Position numbers and translations under genes: made by a program
Notes under the pieces: model-generated
The model's input: the letters and a program-made list of their open reading frames with translations, nothing else
Told to the model about the DNA's origin: nothing
Database searches by the model: none
Shown here: positions 9,501 to 18,265 of the stretch, piece after piece
How positions within the stretch are numbered: position 1 is the stretch's first letter
Layout of the letters: each line of letters opens with the position of its first letter
Assembly (NCBI GenBank): GCA_963841845.1
Contig: CAWJEG010000007.1
Span: 310,001 to 374,000 of the forward strand
DNA: 64,000 bases
Source of the DNA: CAVVGZ01 sp963841845
GTDB taxonomy: Bacteria > Chloroflexota > Anaerolineae > Anaerolineales > Anaerolineaceae
Reading direction: 5' to 3'

Positions 9501-10913
9501 TCCAATGAGATGTATGGTGGCAATGATAGTGATATTCTGATCGGCGGCGCCTTCAGCGGCAACCATATGTTTGGTGAGGGCGGCGATGACATTTTACTGG
9601 GCGGTTTGTCAAGCACAAATGAGATGTCCGGCGGCGATGGTAATGATCTGCTCACTGGCGGAGCGAACAGCACCAATGATATGCAAGGTGAAGTTGGCAA
9701 TGATTTGTTAGTCGGCGGTTTGCTGAGCGACAATCTCATCCATGGCAACGAAGGCAATGATTTATTGATCGGCGGCGCCCTCAGTAACAACATGATCTAT
9801 GGCGATGAAGGGAATGATCTGCTCCTGGGTAGCCTGGGTGATGACTTTATGGACGGCGGTGCCAATGGAGATATTTTGTTAGGCAGTGCTGGTAACGATG
9901 AGATGTACGGCGGCCAGGGACTGGAGACAGCGGCTGAAGATGGCGGGGACTTGATGCTTGGCGGCCTGGGAAACGACACCATGCATGGCAACGGTGACAA
10001 TGACACCATGCTTGGCGGTGTTGGCAACGACATCATGTCTGGCGATAACGGCGACGATTTCATGTATGGCGGTGTAGGTAGTGACCTCATGTCAGGCGGC
10101 GATGGTAATGACCTTATGCTCGGAGGCTTGAATAATGACACCATGGCCGGCGGCGCAGGCGACGACCTGGTAATGGGCGGCGCTGGTGCAGACATTATCT
10201 CCAGTAGTGAAGGTAGGGATTTGCTGGATGGCGGTTTGGGAACCGATACCATCATCATTCTCGGGAGCAACGGTAATGGCGAAGGCCAGGAAACTTATGC
10301 CACCGGAGGCACCGGAATCAACTATTTCATGTTTATGGAAGGCGCTTACGGTGATTTGGTGCTTGAATCGCAGGGTAAGGATACCCTCGACTTCAGCCAG
10401 TATGACCGCAGTATTACCGTTGATATGAGCCTCACCGAGCGCCAAACAGTGTCCACCTGGGAAGAGGATGACGGAAGCGGCGGCACAGTATTAAAAGGCT
10501 TATACATTACTCTGATAGGACTCTTCACCAACCTTGTCGGTACGGATAACAGCGACACGCTGATCGGCAATGAACTGGTCAACACAATTGAAGGACGCGA
10601 CGGCGACGACCTCCTGAGTGGCGGCCTGGGTGTGGATAACATCTACGGCGGCGACAAATCGGACGCTCTCAACAGCTACGATCCCAGTGATGGGATGGAC
10701 ACCGACCTGGACGCCATTGCTGTTATTGGTGGTGTGGTACATGAAGATAACTGGTTCAGCATCGAACTGCCATTCCGGCTCCCTTCTCCTGACGAGGATG
10801 ACGAGGATGATGACGGCGATGGCTCTGTCCTTACCACACTGATTCGCAGTTGGCTGACTCCTTCCGCAAAGCAGAACATCAAAATTATGGAATTAATCAC
10901 CCAGATACGGTAA
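6561..10913 (+). CDS. giant exported RTX-type (hemolysin-type calcium-binding repeat) protein
   Basis: A 1450-residue protein starting at GTG with GGAGGG eight bases upstream. Residues 1-35 form a Sec-type signal peptide (basic MNKQLMMGFRKS, a long hydrophobic core, cleavage probably around VKA-DD). A first block of GGxGxDxL repeats (about 48-125) is followed by a Thr-rich non-repeat part (about 125-280). A very long array of glycine/aspartate nonapeptide-like repeats runs to about residue 1290, then a non-repeat C-terminus. Many units follow the unusual pattern NxMxGxxGxDxLxGG. Calcium-binding beta-roll folding is expected for the family. Unlike classic RTX toxins it has a Sec signal, and no adhesion or enzymatic domain, nor neighbouring type I secretion genes, are visible. 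Probably a surface or matrix protein. Confidence 0.9.
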   Translation: MNKQLMMGFRKSITVLVMLTMMLMAVGPVGVVKADDPPPDTGTPIATEGDDIIEGDEGVSTIDAIGGDDVVNGNGGADIIDGGTGNDTLSGGVGDDTIIGGEGDDTITGGTGEDDLDGGEDTDTLAETMTEGTQTETIGETPPPPVPLPTDAGSICNLSNSYGCLNQTVITIDTGTTTTPSYTLTTTDLTATDMILSDTSLTTVTDVETTSGTVSTSQTPYTKTTVNRTRICTRWGCSGWLTIPILTENGTAVIYDSDTTVTNPQPPITEVDTIANFEGARLTGNSFGNKLDAYLFTLGSVSLYGLAGDDTLIGGTQDDHLYGGPGDDTLDGGASGYDTIYQGGTNIILGTDASGDGSMVTGGSETDTLASIEAAQLTGEDNEDNNLDASLFSGDATLIGGSVAGVGQFKTNNLSGGSGKDTVQGGDLSPSWLIVPLNGLTNNMSGGIGEDTLTGGNFANNNMTGDEGNDTLTGGGLDLAALWDQLVANDFDLESLGAALLFGTTNSMSGGDGDDTLTGGSGPNVTNNMSGDSGEDLLLGGSLGAVNNMDGGLDDDWLVGGSIGTENHMFGNDGDDKLIGGSLLGTSNDMNGEAGEDILLGGIAPNGMRGGSENDILIGGAGLSNALDLLGAETLGDLIPEDSSLGDLVDLFASGAEDRNDMLGEGGDDILIGGLSDNYMYGDYGTFTDPSEYNAGAPGNDILIGGIAANNYMQGNEGGDWLLGGSFGAENNMEGNQGNDTLVGGSDANNRMEGNDGEDLLIGGAYSPGSNEMLGGNDNDILIGGAFSGNHMTGEGGDDILLGGLSSTNEMSGGEGNDLLTGGANSTNDMRGELGNDLLIGGLDSANHMSGGEGEDLLTGGANSTNDMQGELGNDLLIGGLDSTNNMSGGEGDDLLTGGANGTNDMQGELGNDLLIGGLDSTNNMSGGEGDDLLTGGANSTNDMQGELGNDLLVGGLQSENLMHGDEGNDLLIGGAYSPGSNEMYGGNDSDILIGGAFSGNHMFGEGGDDILLGGLSSTNEMSGGDGNDLLTGGANSTNDMQGEVGNDLLVGGLLSDNLIHGNEGNDLLIGGALSNNMIYGDEGNDLLLGSLGDDFMDGGANGDILLGSAGNDEMYGGQGLETAAEDGGDLMLGGLGNDTMHGNGDNDTMLGGVGNDIMSGDNGDDFMYGGVGSDLMSGGDGNDLMLGGLNNDTMAGGAGDDLVMGGAGADIISSSEGRDLLDGGLGTDTIIILGSNGNGEGQETYATGGTGINYFMFMEGAYGDLVLESQGKDTLDFSQYDRSITVDMSLTERQTVSTWEEDDGSGGTVLKGLYITLIGLFTNLVGTDNSDTLIGNELVNTIEGRDGDDLLSGGLGVDNIYGGDKSDALNSYDPSDGMDTDLDAIAVIGGVVHEDNWFSIELPFRLPSPDEDDEDDDGDGSVLTTLIRSWLTPSAKQNIKIMELITQIR
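9012..9420 (+). repeat. 114-bp tandem repeat inside the RTX gene
   Basis: A unit beginning GATCTGCTCAC occurs at 9012, 9126, 9240 and 9354, an exact 114-base (38-codon) period, with the last copy partial and only a few substitutions between copies. A diverged relative starts near 9648. On a larger scale the segment beginning CCTACAGTCCTGG recurs at 8854 and 9487 (633 bases, 211 codons). All periods are multiples of three, so the frame is preserved and the array can expand or contract by recombination. Confidence 0.9.
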
Positions 10914-11265
10914 ACCAGTTAAAAAAATGTCCTAACCTTCTATATAGCACCTCGTCCAGTGAGCCGTTCGTCTGTTCTTCTTGTGTTAAGGTTTTACGAC
11001 ATATTTTTTTTAGTGCGTGTGCCAAGCCAAGTATTTTCGGTGCCTGTGTAGACGATGTGCCATTGTTGTATTCGGTATGTTTAGCATGCCCACATCCTAC
11101 CAATCGGGAGTAAAGGTTGTTGCGCACATTTGCCAGATATTACGGGTTCCCAAAACCCATTCATCTTAATAAATAAGCTCATTTCAGATCCAGGAGGATC
11201 GGTCCCTGCTCAAACTTTAGTATCCGATCAAACTGCGCCAACCGATCACGGTATGGGTTTAAAAA
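10914..11265. other. intergenic between the RTX gene and the truncated DUF1475 copy
   Basis: About 350 bases with no supported gene. It separates the RTX stop codon from the start of homology of the truncated DUF1475 copy at 11266. No convincing terminator hairpin was found. Confidence 0.5.
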
Positions 11266-11464
11266 CTCCCTGGTTGATTTGTACGTTGGCTTCATCCTTT
11301 TTTCCGGCTGGATTATCTACCGCGAAAAAGCCATACTGCCATCTATCATCTGGGTCATTTTGATGATGATGTTGGGATTTTGGGCAGGTGCACTTTACAC
11401 ATTGATCGCCCTGCAAACCAGTGGGGATGACTGGAAGCGGTTCTGGATGGGAAAAAGAGCATAA
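11266..11464 (+). pseudogene. truncated duplicate of the DUF1475-like gene
   Basis: These 199 bases align gap-free with 5839-6037, the 3' two thirds of the DUF1475-like gene, with about 14 mismatches. Most differences are synonymous or conservative (for example Leu to Ile), and the stop position is kept. The N-terminal first membrane segment and the start region are missing; upstream sequence is unrelated. The pattern suggests a paralogue that diverged under constraint before losing its 5' end. The 240 bases after it (11465-11706) contain no gene. Confidence 0.8.
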
Positions 11465-11706
11465 ACGGAACTTAGGGTTTCTGCATTTGTTCAAAATTTA
11501 AAGAAAATTCTTTTAGCAGAGACTTCTTAAAACCAATATCAAATCGGCATGATCCATTTTCCGGATTATCTTTGAACCTTGGGTTTTCCAGGTTGAACCA
11601 ATTTCATCGGAGGCTTACAATTTGAACAGGTATCCTGAAGTCCGCCGAAAATATGGTTCGACTTCTTATACAAATTTCAACCCCAGGCTTTCCTCTTCTG
11701 TAAGGA

Positions 11707-12616
11707 TCATACTGGATGATTATGTAGATAGAGATCCTTCGCCAGGTGCTTGATTTCCTGCCGCATAACCAGCCGTTCCAGCCAGTGCAAAGGGATTCCG
11801 CTTTCCCCATAAAAAGCCCCGGCAACCTGGCCGCAAATTGCTGCCGTTGTATCCGCATCATCCCCCAGGTTTGCCGCTTTCAATATCGCTTCCTCAAAGG
11901 AGCCCGTGGACCAGAAGCACCACAGGGCTGCTTCCAGGCTATCCACCACGTACCCGCTGCCGTGGATCGAACTTACCTGCTTGGTTTGGTAACTCCCGCG
12001 CGCAATCTCCTTGATCCCCGGACAGGTGTAGGTTTCCATTTGATCACCCAGAAGAACCTCATCCTTAACGTCCCCTTTCAATGCCCGGTAGAGGATGTTT
12101 CCCAATAACTGGCAGGCCTGTACACATTCCGGTGCAGCATGGGTAGTCCGTGAACTATCGGCAGAATATTTAGAAATCTGCTGTATGTCAGGATAATAAA
12201 ACAAAACCACCGGCGCCAGCCGCATGATGGATCCATTCCCTGCCATATTTGGATTGGTAGAACCACAATACGATTCACCCGTTTCTTTAAAACGCTGGAG
12301 CGCTGCCCGGGTCGTATTGCCAATATCAAAGCACTTTCCGGTACTGCTTAAGTAACCCTCCCTGTACCAGCGCCAGTAGCGTTCCATCTGGTCACGCGCA
12401 TCAAATCCGCCTTTCTCAAGCAGGCTGGTTGCCAGGCACAACGCCATGGAAGTATCATCCGTCCAGGCGCCGGCTGGCAGGTTAAATGGACCCCCGCCGG
12501 TCATATCTATCACTGGCGGAAATGAGCCGCGTGGACCGGAACTCAACCGTGGTGCCAACGGCATCGCCGGCTGCAAGGCCAAGCAAACATCCATTATATC
12601 GATCAAGCAGATCCAT
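11707..12616 (-). CDS. ADP-ribosylglycohydrolase (DraG family), N-terminal frameshift
   Basis: The main frame carries the family motifs GAWTDDTSMALCLA, GNGSIMRLAPV and GDDADTTAA, the metal-binding and active-site signatures of ADP-ribosylglycohydrolases, which remove ADP-ribose from proteins or small molecules. The open frame starts at 12606, but its first 28 residues are nonsense for the family. The true N-terminus (MDLLDRYNGCLLGLAAGDAV) is encoded from an ATG at 12616 in another frame and joins RGSFPPV if one base near 12533 is removed. So the gene has a +1-type frameshift around residue 28 and is either a recent pseudogene or a sequencing artefact. Expected intact length is about 302 residues, normal for the family. 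Confidence 0.85.
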
Positions 12617-12736
12617 ACCTGTCCATATCTTTCATTTTAATCACCTCTGTGATTTCCTCCAAATACATGATGTCATAGGAAACCTTTATAGTCTTTATGT
12701 AGACAAATAATTTGGTCTTGCCTTCTAAACATTTGA

Positions 12737-13745
12737 TTAAAACCTATCCGTCTTCCGGGCTATTTCAATTGTCCCGTTGGGTTGAAAATTCGCTTTGAAA
12801 TAAACCAGGGCTTGATACCTGTCTGCCTCACTCCCCCCGCCTCCAAAGATCTGCCCGCACTCAATCGCAATGTCCTCTATGATGCGCTCATAACGGTAAT
12901 ATAGCAGTGCTTTTGAGTTGATCTCGGTTGGTCCATATCCCATGTAAAACATTGCTTCTTCTTCCTCCGGTGAATAGGAATCTCGAAATTGCCCGCCGCC
13001 AGCGTACATTGTATCCCGCTCCCTGGGAGCAAGGATCGGGTTATCCCAGTCCACAATATAAAGGGACCCGTCGTCACTAATCAAAATATTGCCTGCATGA
13101 AGATCAGAATGGCACAAGACCAGCTCCAGATTTTCCTTCACCAGCCGTGATGCAAGCAGCTCGGTTCGTTCCACCAGATAAGACACCACCTGGCGGTAGT
13201 TTGCTAATAAACCCGCCAGTTCGCTGGCTAAATCGGTAGTTAATGGTTTATCAGTTTGCAATGAGAGATAATCCAATACCAGTTTTCGCCAGTGGGACTG
13301 GAACTTTTCCCGGGGGATCCGGGCCAGTATTTCTGCAGGAACTTTGATCCCATGAATCTTCCTCATAGCCCTGCCAAACTCCTCCCACTGGTTTATCGAA
13401 AGGATGGCTTCATACCCGTTTTTTCCGTGAATGTAAGGATACAAAACAAGGCTGTAACCATCCAAGGTATATCCACAACATTCCTGAAATGGTTTCCTGG
13501 GGAGATATGACCTGCGTGATGCCCTGCTCCAAAAGAAATTTTGGCAGGACCACCGCAAGTTCTTCAAATACCCCGCTGCGCAGCTTGATAAAATATTGGC
13601 TTCCCTCTTTGGAAGTTCCCCGGAATAAAAAAGTGTTCATGTCAGCACCAGCCGGCAGGAATTCAAGCTGCCGGATTTTTATCCCATAGTTTTCCGCAAC
13701 AGCCTCTATGATTTCTACTTCATTCAGGTCGGGTTTCTTCAGCAT
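12737..13745 (-). CDS. aminoglycoside phosphotransferase-like kinase, frameshifted
   Basis: Two overlapping frames encode one APH/choline-kinase-fold protein. The N-terminal part starts at the ATG at 13745 and runs to WIYL. The C-terminal part continues from DGYSLVLYPYIHGKNGY and contains the catalytic Brenner motif HSDLHAGN and the metal-binding DWDNP. Removing one G near 13465 (CTT-G-GAT) restores a single protein of about 335 residues. APH-family enzymes phosphorylate aminoglycosides, sugars or other small molecules; no resistance phenotype should be inferred. It is upstream of the likewise frameshifted DraG-like gene on the same strand. Confidence 0.85.
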
Positions 13746-13812
13746 GATGGGTTAGTGTAATCCTTAATATGCTGGCTGCGTGGGACCACCAGGTAAATCC
13801 CCCTTATCCATC

Positions 13813-14889
13813 TCACGTGATACTCACTGGCATATTGAGGAATTCCCCATAGCACTTTGCAGCCCCGGCAAGATCCTCATGATAAGAAAGTCCCGGTTCT
13901 TCAAACCACTCCGGTATGATCATACAGGCCCCCTTTACGAATTTCTTTTTCCATGTTCCCCGTATTGTTCCATCAATCAGAATCGTGGGCTTGATTATCC
14001 CGCCTCCGTCATTTAATTTTCGATAAAATTTTGGGTCAAGGACCGCGCTTCGGTCTTTATACCCAACCAGGTATTCGTCGAAGGCAGGCAGGAGAATTGC
14101 ACCCTTGTGCCCATAATCAATATCGTCTGATTTTTTCATCCTCCAGTAGGATTGAATGGTGAATTCATCTTGGATTAAAGACGGTTTTGCCAATTCCAAT
14201 CCGGCTGCGGCATCTTTTGACATTAATCCTGACCACCACGCAAAATCTTGTAGCGTTGCCGGTCCATGGCTGTTCATATACTGCAAGGCAAGTTTTTGGA
14301 GTGCCTCCTCACGGCTCATTCGCTCCCCTTCGGGTACCCACTCATCCAGCAGGACAAAAGTGTACTTCTTGCCCTGGCGGGGACCAAAGCAAATCAGCCC
14401 TTCCTGCGCCATCCGCCACAGAATATGGATACCGCGCTGTCCCTGGGTAGAAATATGCGCTGTCTCCAATACCTCGAGTATCGTTTCCCTGGGGAGCTGG
14501 TTGCCGCCCCGCAAGTGTTTGGTAATTATTCTTCTGCTGTCCGAAATGACCCCATCATCAATTCCAAGCTGCTTGAACCGGGATTTTGCCCCGGCAATAT
14601 TTCTCTCTGCAAATAGTTCCAGCATCCAGCGTAAATCCCCGGCTGCCGCAAAATGCAAAGTCCCCCGCCCAAGCCAGGTCCGCACAATCCGCCGGTCACC
14701 GATGGCTTTCTCGATTTCGTTTTCATTTGGTCCAGTGCTGCGCAGCCCGATTGCCCAGAGAGACCACCCATAATCCTGGGCTTGAACTGCCTCCAGGTGC
14801 GCCACAATATCTGCCGGATCTCTCAGAATTGACCGGGTAATCAACTGGTTTTCTAGCCTGAGGTGTGCAATATCCATATTTTTTATCAT
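13813..14889 (-). CDS. winged-helix DNA-binding domain protein (HTH_42 / YcaQ-like)
   Basis: A 358-residue protein resembling the PF06224 family: N-terminal RLENQLI, the VQAQDYGWSLWAIGLR motif, then RTWLGRGTLHF and the central LLPAFDEYLVGY. Family members include DNA glycosylases of the AlkX/YcaQ group that act on crosslinked or alkylated bases, but many relatives are only known as winged-helix proteins; the exact role here is uncertain. Two in-frame ATGs (14889 and 14877) are possible, neither with a strong ribosome binding site. It lies 67 bases upstream of the APH-like gene in the same direction. Confidence 0.8.
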   Translation of the reverse strand: MIKNMDIAHLRLENQLITRSILRDPADIVAHLEAVQAQDYGWSLWAIGLRSTGPNENEIEKAIGDRRIVRTWLGRGTLHFAAAGDLRWMLELFAERNIAGAKSRFKQLGIDDGVISDSRRIITKHLRGGNQLPRETILEVLETAHISTQGQRGIHILWRMAQEGLICFGPRQGKKYTFVLLDEWVPEGERMSREEALQKLALQYMNSHGPATLQDFAWWSGLMSKDAAAGLELAKPSLIQDEFTIQSYWRMKKSDDIDYGHKGAILLPAFDEYLVGYKDRSAVLDPKFYRKLNDGGGIIKPTILIDGTIRGTWKKKFVKGACMIIPEWFEEPGLSYHEDLAGAAKCYGEFLNMPVSIT

Positions 14890-15091
14890 AGCGAACGATT
14901 AATCATTGAAATGCTTTACTGGCTTATTAAACGGTTGGCATTTGAACTATTTACCCACAGGTTCCGAACAGGTTGATCTTCGTGCTGCTTGCTTCAATTA
15001 ATTCGTGGAAATGCTCAGCCGCATGATTCGTTCCAGGCACAATTGGATCACTGCAAAGGACATGTTCTTAAATATACGAGTTGCTTTACCT

Positions 15092-15670
15092 TCACTTGCT
15101 TCCTGACGCCGTTTTTTCCTCCAGCCTGTCAAGTATTGCACGGACCCGGTTCTGCCTTGTCATCTCTGTCTTTGCAATAGATATCCAGTAGATAAACTGC
15201 CTCTTCTGGGATGGGGGTAGATTGTTAAAATTTATCAGCGCCTGGGGATTCATACCCAGGGCATCATCCAGGTCTGATGGAAGACGGGTCGTATTTTCAC
15301 GGTTTTGGGCTGCTTCCCATTCTCCGTTTTCCTTGGCCTCCCTTACCTTAGCCAATCCCGCTTCAGTCATCCTTCCCTCAGCCATCAATTTTTCAACCCG
15401 CTTCTGATTGGAAACTGACCAGATACTCTTACGTTTTCTCGGTGAAAACCTCAGAATATAGCTTTCAGCGTCTGTGCTTTTCATCACTCCGTCAATCCAG
15501 CCAAAACATACTGCCTCTTCCACGGCATTCTCATAGAGGATACCCGGCCTGGTAGATTTATTTTTCCGGATGGACAGCCAGGCTTCCTTCTCGCTCGCAT
15601 GGTGGTCTTGCAGCCAGGCGCGCCATTCAACATCGTTCTTAAAGTGGAGAGGTCGATCTGGAATTTTCAT
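15092..15670 (-). CDS. YdeI/OmpD-associated family protein
   Basis: A 192-residue protein with the family signatures VEEAVCFGWIDG, RFSPRKRKSIWSVSN and a C-terminal helix region ending in ALINFNNLPPSQKRQFIYWI. The family has been linked to bacteriocin or antimicrobial tolerance, but the biochemical activity is unknown. Start at 15670 is preceded by CCGGGAGAAA, a good ribosome binding site. A second, shorter YdeI-type protein is at 56897. Confidence 0.85.
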   Translation of the reverse strand: MKIPDRPLHFKNDVEWRAWLQDHHASEKEAWLSIRKNKSTRPGILYENAVEEAVCFGWIDGVMKSTDAESYILRFSPRKRKSIWSVSNQKRVEKLMAEGRMTEAGLAKVREAKENGEWEAAQNRENTTRLPSDLDDALGMNPQALINFNNLPPSQKRQFIYWISIAKTEMTRQNRVRAILDRLEEKTASGSK

Positions 15671-16301
15671 TTTCTCCCGGTGTTACTTGCTGAATAATAG
15701 CAATTAATTATTTTAAAGAATTGTCCATTCTATGGTAAATCCACATGTAATTTATCCATATTTTTTACCCTACCTAAATTATCACATATTCCGATCCAGG
15801 ATACCATTCAAGCTTCAATCCCTTCCATATGATTATTCTGACAGAGGATAATGACCATTTATTTTCTTAATCAAAATTTAATATTTTTGTTATTTTATTC
15901 GATTCAAATATAGTTATCTGCTGCAATATCCCTCGCTTTGGATTTAGGCAATACTTGATGATGGATAAATCCATCTGCTATTACCATTTTGAGATAGTCT
16001 ATTCAAAGGGATACACAATTTCAATCCCGGTAGGACAATCCCGCAAAGAAATCACCAGGAGAATTACGGAAATAACAATATTCATCTCTTCAAGGGAAAC
16101 GATTTACAGCAAATGCGATAAAAAAATAAAAAAATAACACCTTATTCACTTTGATTGGTGAATAAATGTCCTTTGTTTATCCTTTGCAGACCTCGATCAT
16201 CTTATTTTTCTTGCATCAGATGATGGTAATGCAACCTTGACACGCCAGGCGGTCAATTACACAAACCCCTCAGCGTTGTGCTCCAATAAGGGAGGACTTA
16301 A
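15671..16301. other. AT-rich gap with one weak ORF and a hairpin
   Basis: This stretch has no recognisable gene. A 60-residue plus-strand frame (about 15955-16137) has no clear ribosome binding site or known motif. It is directly followed by a perfect 8-bp hairpin, TTATTCAC (16142-16149) and GTGAATAA (16158-16165). That might indicate a real short transcript, but the evidence is weak. Confidence 0.35.
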
Positions 16302-16631
16302 AACTCTTATGAGCGTCAGGGATTTCTTGTGGGAGAGGCAGCTCTCCTCCAGGCACAACAGAAATGTATTCCAGATGTGGATGTGCGTGCCCTCCGGCAA
16401 GAATGTGATACCGCATGTCGGGAAGTGATTAATCTTGAACACCTGCTTCGTTTTGCAGATCTTTTATTGCAGTTATTCGCGGATTGTCCGTCTTGACCGG
16501 AGAAGTTGGTTGCTGAACATGCCACACAGAAAACTATCGGAATGGTACGACATTTTGCCAGCGGAGGATCCCCGGATGAAAAATGCGGTCACTTTGGCAG
16601 GGACTGCCCTTATCCGCTAAACCAAAACTGA
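16302..16631 (+). pseudogene. possible decayed gene of unknown family with one in-frame TGA
   Basis: From 16302 to 16631 one frame stays open except for a single TGA at 16494-16496. The residues look protein-like on both sides: GEAALLQAQQKC..VRALRQECDTACREVINLEHLL before it and EKLVAEHATQKTIGMV..GGSPDEKCGHFGRDCP after it, with seven cysteines in total. I see no start codon with a ribosome binding site and no family match. It may be the remnant of a small Cys-containing protein, or chance. Confidence 0.3.
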
Positions 16632-16807
16632 TTATGATCTTATTTCTCACTTAAGGGATGTATTACGAAGATGCAGGTAGGCAGATATACGGGGAATTGG
16701 CGCTGTTTTTGTAAGAGGGGAATAACAATTATTATGCCGGATGTATTGTATTTGACAAAAATTACCGGATACTCAAGTCAGCTCAAACCCCAATAAAAAC
16801 AAAAAAC

Positions 16808-17539
16808 TTATTTTTCTGCTAATTTTTGATATTTTTTCAGGCACTTTTCATCGGTCAAATCCAAGCGTAGCGGTGTAAGGGACACATTTCCATTCTCTAC
16901 TGCCCAGCGGTCACTATTTTGATCTGGTTCAGTCAGAGGTACTGCTGCAAACCAATAGTGAATGCGGCCTACCGGATCTTGAGCTTTGACCACTTTGCCA
17001 TTGTAGGCTCTTACTGATTGGTGCGTCCATTGAATCCCCTGTGGATTATTTGGTAGATTCACATTCACCAACTTTGGCGGTTTTCCAGTAGTTAGAATTC
17101 GAATCACTTCCTCAATAAACGGTTTTTGTTGAAGATAGGTTGGTTCTTCGCCATTGATTTCCTGGCTGAACGCAATCCCCTGTACCCCTAAAAGAACTCC
17201 CTGTTTAGCTGCTGCCACAGTGCCGGAATGCCAAACATCACTGCCAAGATTGCTGCCCAGATTAATCCCCGATAGGACCAGGTCAGCCCCTCCCAGGTGA
17301 TACAATCCAATGGCCACACAATCAGCTGGTGTTCCATTTACCCGATAGGCAATAAAGTCTTTCATCATCTTTACCCGATGGTATTGCAGCGGGCGTTGGA
17401 TGGTGATGGCATGCCCTATGGCAGACTGTTCATAATCGGGTGCAAAAATCACAACTGCTCCAAATTGGGAAGCAACTTCCGCCAGGGCGGTTAAACCCGG
17501 GCTGAAGATCCCATCATCATTGGTTACCAAAATACGCAT
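16808..17539 (-). CDS. surE: 5'/3'-nucleotidase SurE
   Basis: A 243-residue protein of normal SurE length. N-terminal VTNDDG supplies the metal-binding Asp pair (residues 8-9). EQSAIGHAIT carries the conserved Ser, and SGINLGSNLG the conserved Asn of the divalent-metal site. SurE dephosphorylates nucleoside 5'- and 3'-monophosphates and short polyphosphate in the cytoplasm and is linked to stationary-phase survival. ATG at 17539 is preceded by AAGGAGAA. The small hypothetical gene just upstream (17559-17855) is on the same strand and may be cotranscribed. Confidence 0.95.
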   Translation of the reverse strand: MRILVTNDDGIFSPGLTALAEVASQFGAVVIFAPDYEQSAIGHAITIQRPLQYHRVKMMKDFIAYRVNGTPADCVAIGLYHLGGADLVLSGINLGSNLGSDVWHSGTVAAAKQGVLLGVQGIAFSQEINGEEPTYLQQKPFIEEVIRILTTGKPPKLVNVNLPNNPQGIQWTHQSVRAYNGKVVKAQDPVGRIHYWFAAVPLTEPDQNSDRWAVENGNVSLTPLRLDLTDEKCLKKYQKLAEK

Positions 17540-17558
17540 TCTTCTCCTTATTAATATT

Positions 17559-17855
17559 TTATGAACTGTTTTCTACCAGATAACCATTCCGGTGGATCAG
17601 GAGATCGACATCGGCGGATTCCGGGAGGATGAACTGGCAAAATTGTTTGTAGTTATGATGTACAAGGATAAACAAATACATCCATGCCCCGGATCTGTTT
17701 TCTTGAATTTTTAGAACTGGTTCCCCGACATACCACCCCTGATCAATGGCCCCCAGGAGGGCCCAGAATGAGTCAGTAAGTCCTTGACCTCTATGAATCG
17801 GTCTTTGCAGAATGTTCCAGGATGTCATCATTTTGCTTGAATTATCTGTTAGCAT
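17559..17855 (-). CDS. hypothetical protein, 98 residues
   Basis: A small soluble protein with several aromatic residues (DQGWYVGEPVLKIQ, SGAWMYLFILVHHNYKQF) and no recognised domain. The start at 17855 has GGAGCAAAAC upstream. It ends 19 bases before the surE ATG on the same strand, so an operon is plausible. Function unknown. Confidence 0.55.
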   Translation of the reverse strand: MLTDNSSKMMTSWNILQRPIHRGQGLTDSFWALLGAIDQGWYVGEPVLKIQENRSGAWMYLFILVHHNYKQFCQFILPESADVDLLIHRNGYLVENSS

Positions 17856-18265
17856 GTTTTGCTCCTGTTCATATCATAGCTTAGGTAGGTTAACAGAATA
17901 ACAATAAAGGTTTAAGATTTTGTAAAGGATTTATCCCAAATAGGGAGAATATTAGACTTCTTCGCAAAAATGGACGTTGAGCACATGGGTTCAATTATTG
18001 GAGGTTCTATATTTTTTAAGAAACCAGGAAATAATATTTGCCCCTGATAAATTTGTTTTATTCAGAATAATTCTTGTAGTTTTGTAATATGCCTGCAACC
18101 ATTATTCAAAATAGGTTAAAACCAGCTATACGCCAGATGCAACTGTTCCGGGAATTTCCATTGGTTTTCGCTATGGCAGGATGCTATCCGCCTGTCAATA
18201 ATTTACAGGGAATCATGAAAAAATTCGATGTTCCTTAAAATACAGGATTTAATTTAGACCCCTTT
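17856..18265. other. intergenic, no gene seen
   Basis: About 410 bases without a supported ORF or obvious structured element. Confidence 0.5.

Noticed and set aside
7781..10642. Several long antisense and alternate-frame ORFs inside the RTX gene
   Set aside because: They mirror the repetitive Gly/Asp codons of the sense frame, giving Ser/Pro-rich or Ile/Ala-rich low-complexity products without ribosome binding sites; the sense protein has a signal peptide and family repeats.
15955..16137. 60-residue ORF followed by a hairpin
   Set aside because: Hairpin position is suggestive, but the ORF has no ribosome binding site and no homology that I recognise.
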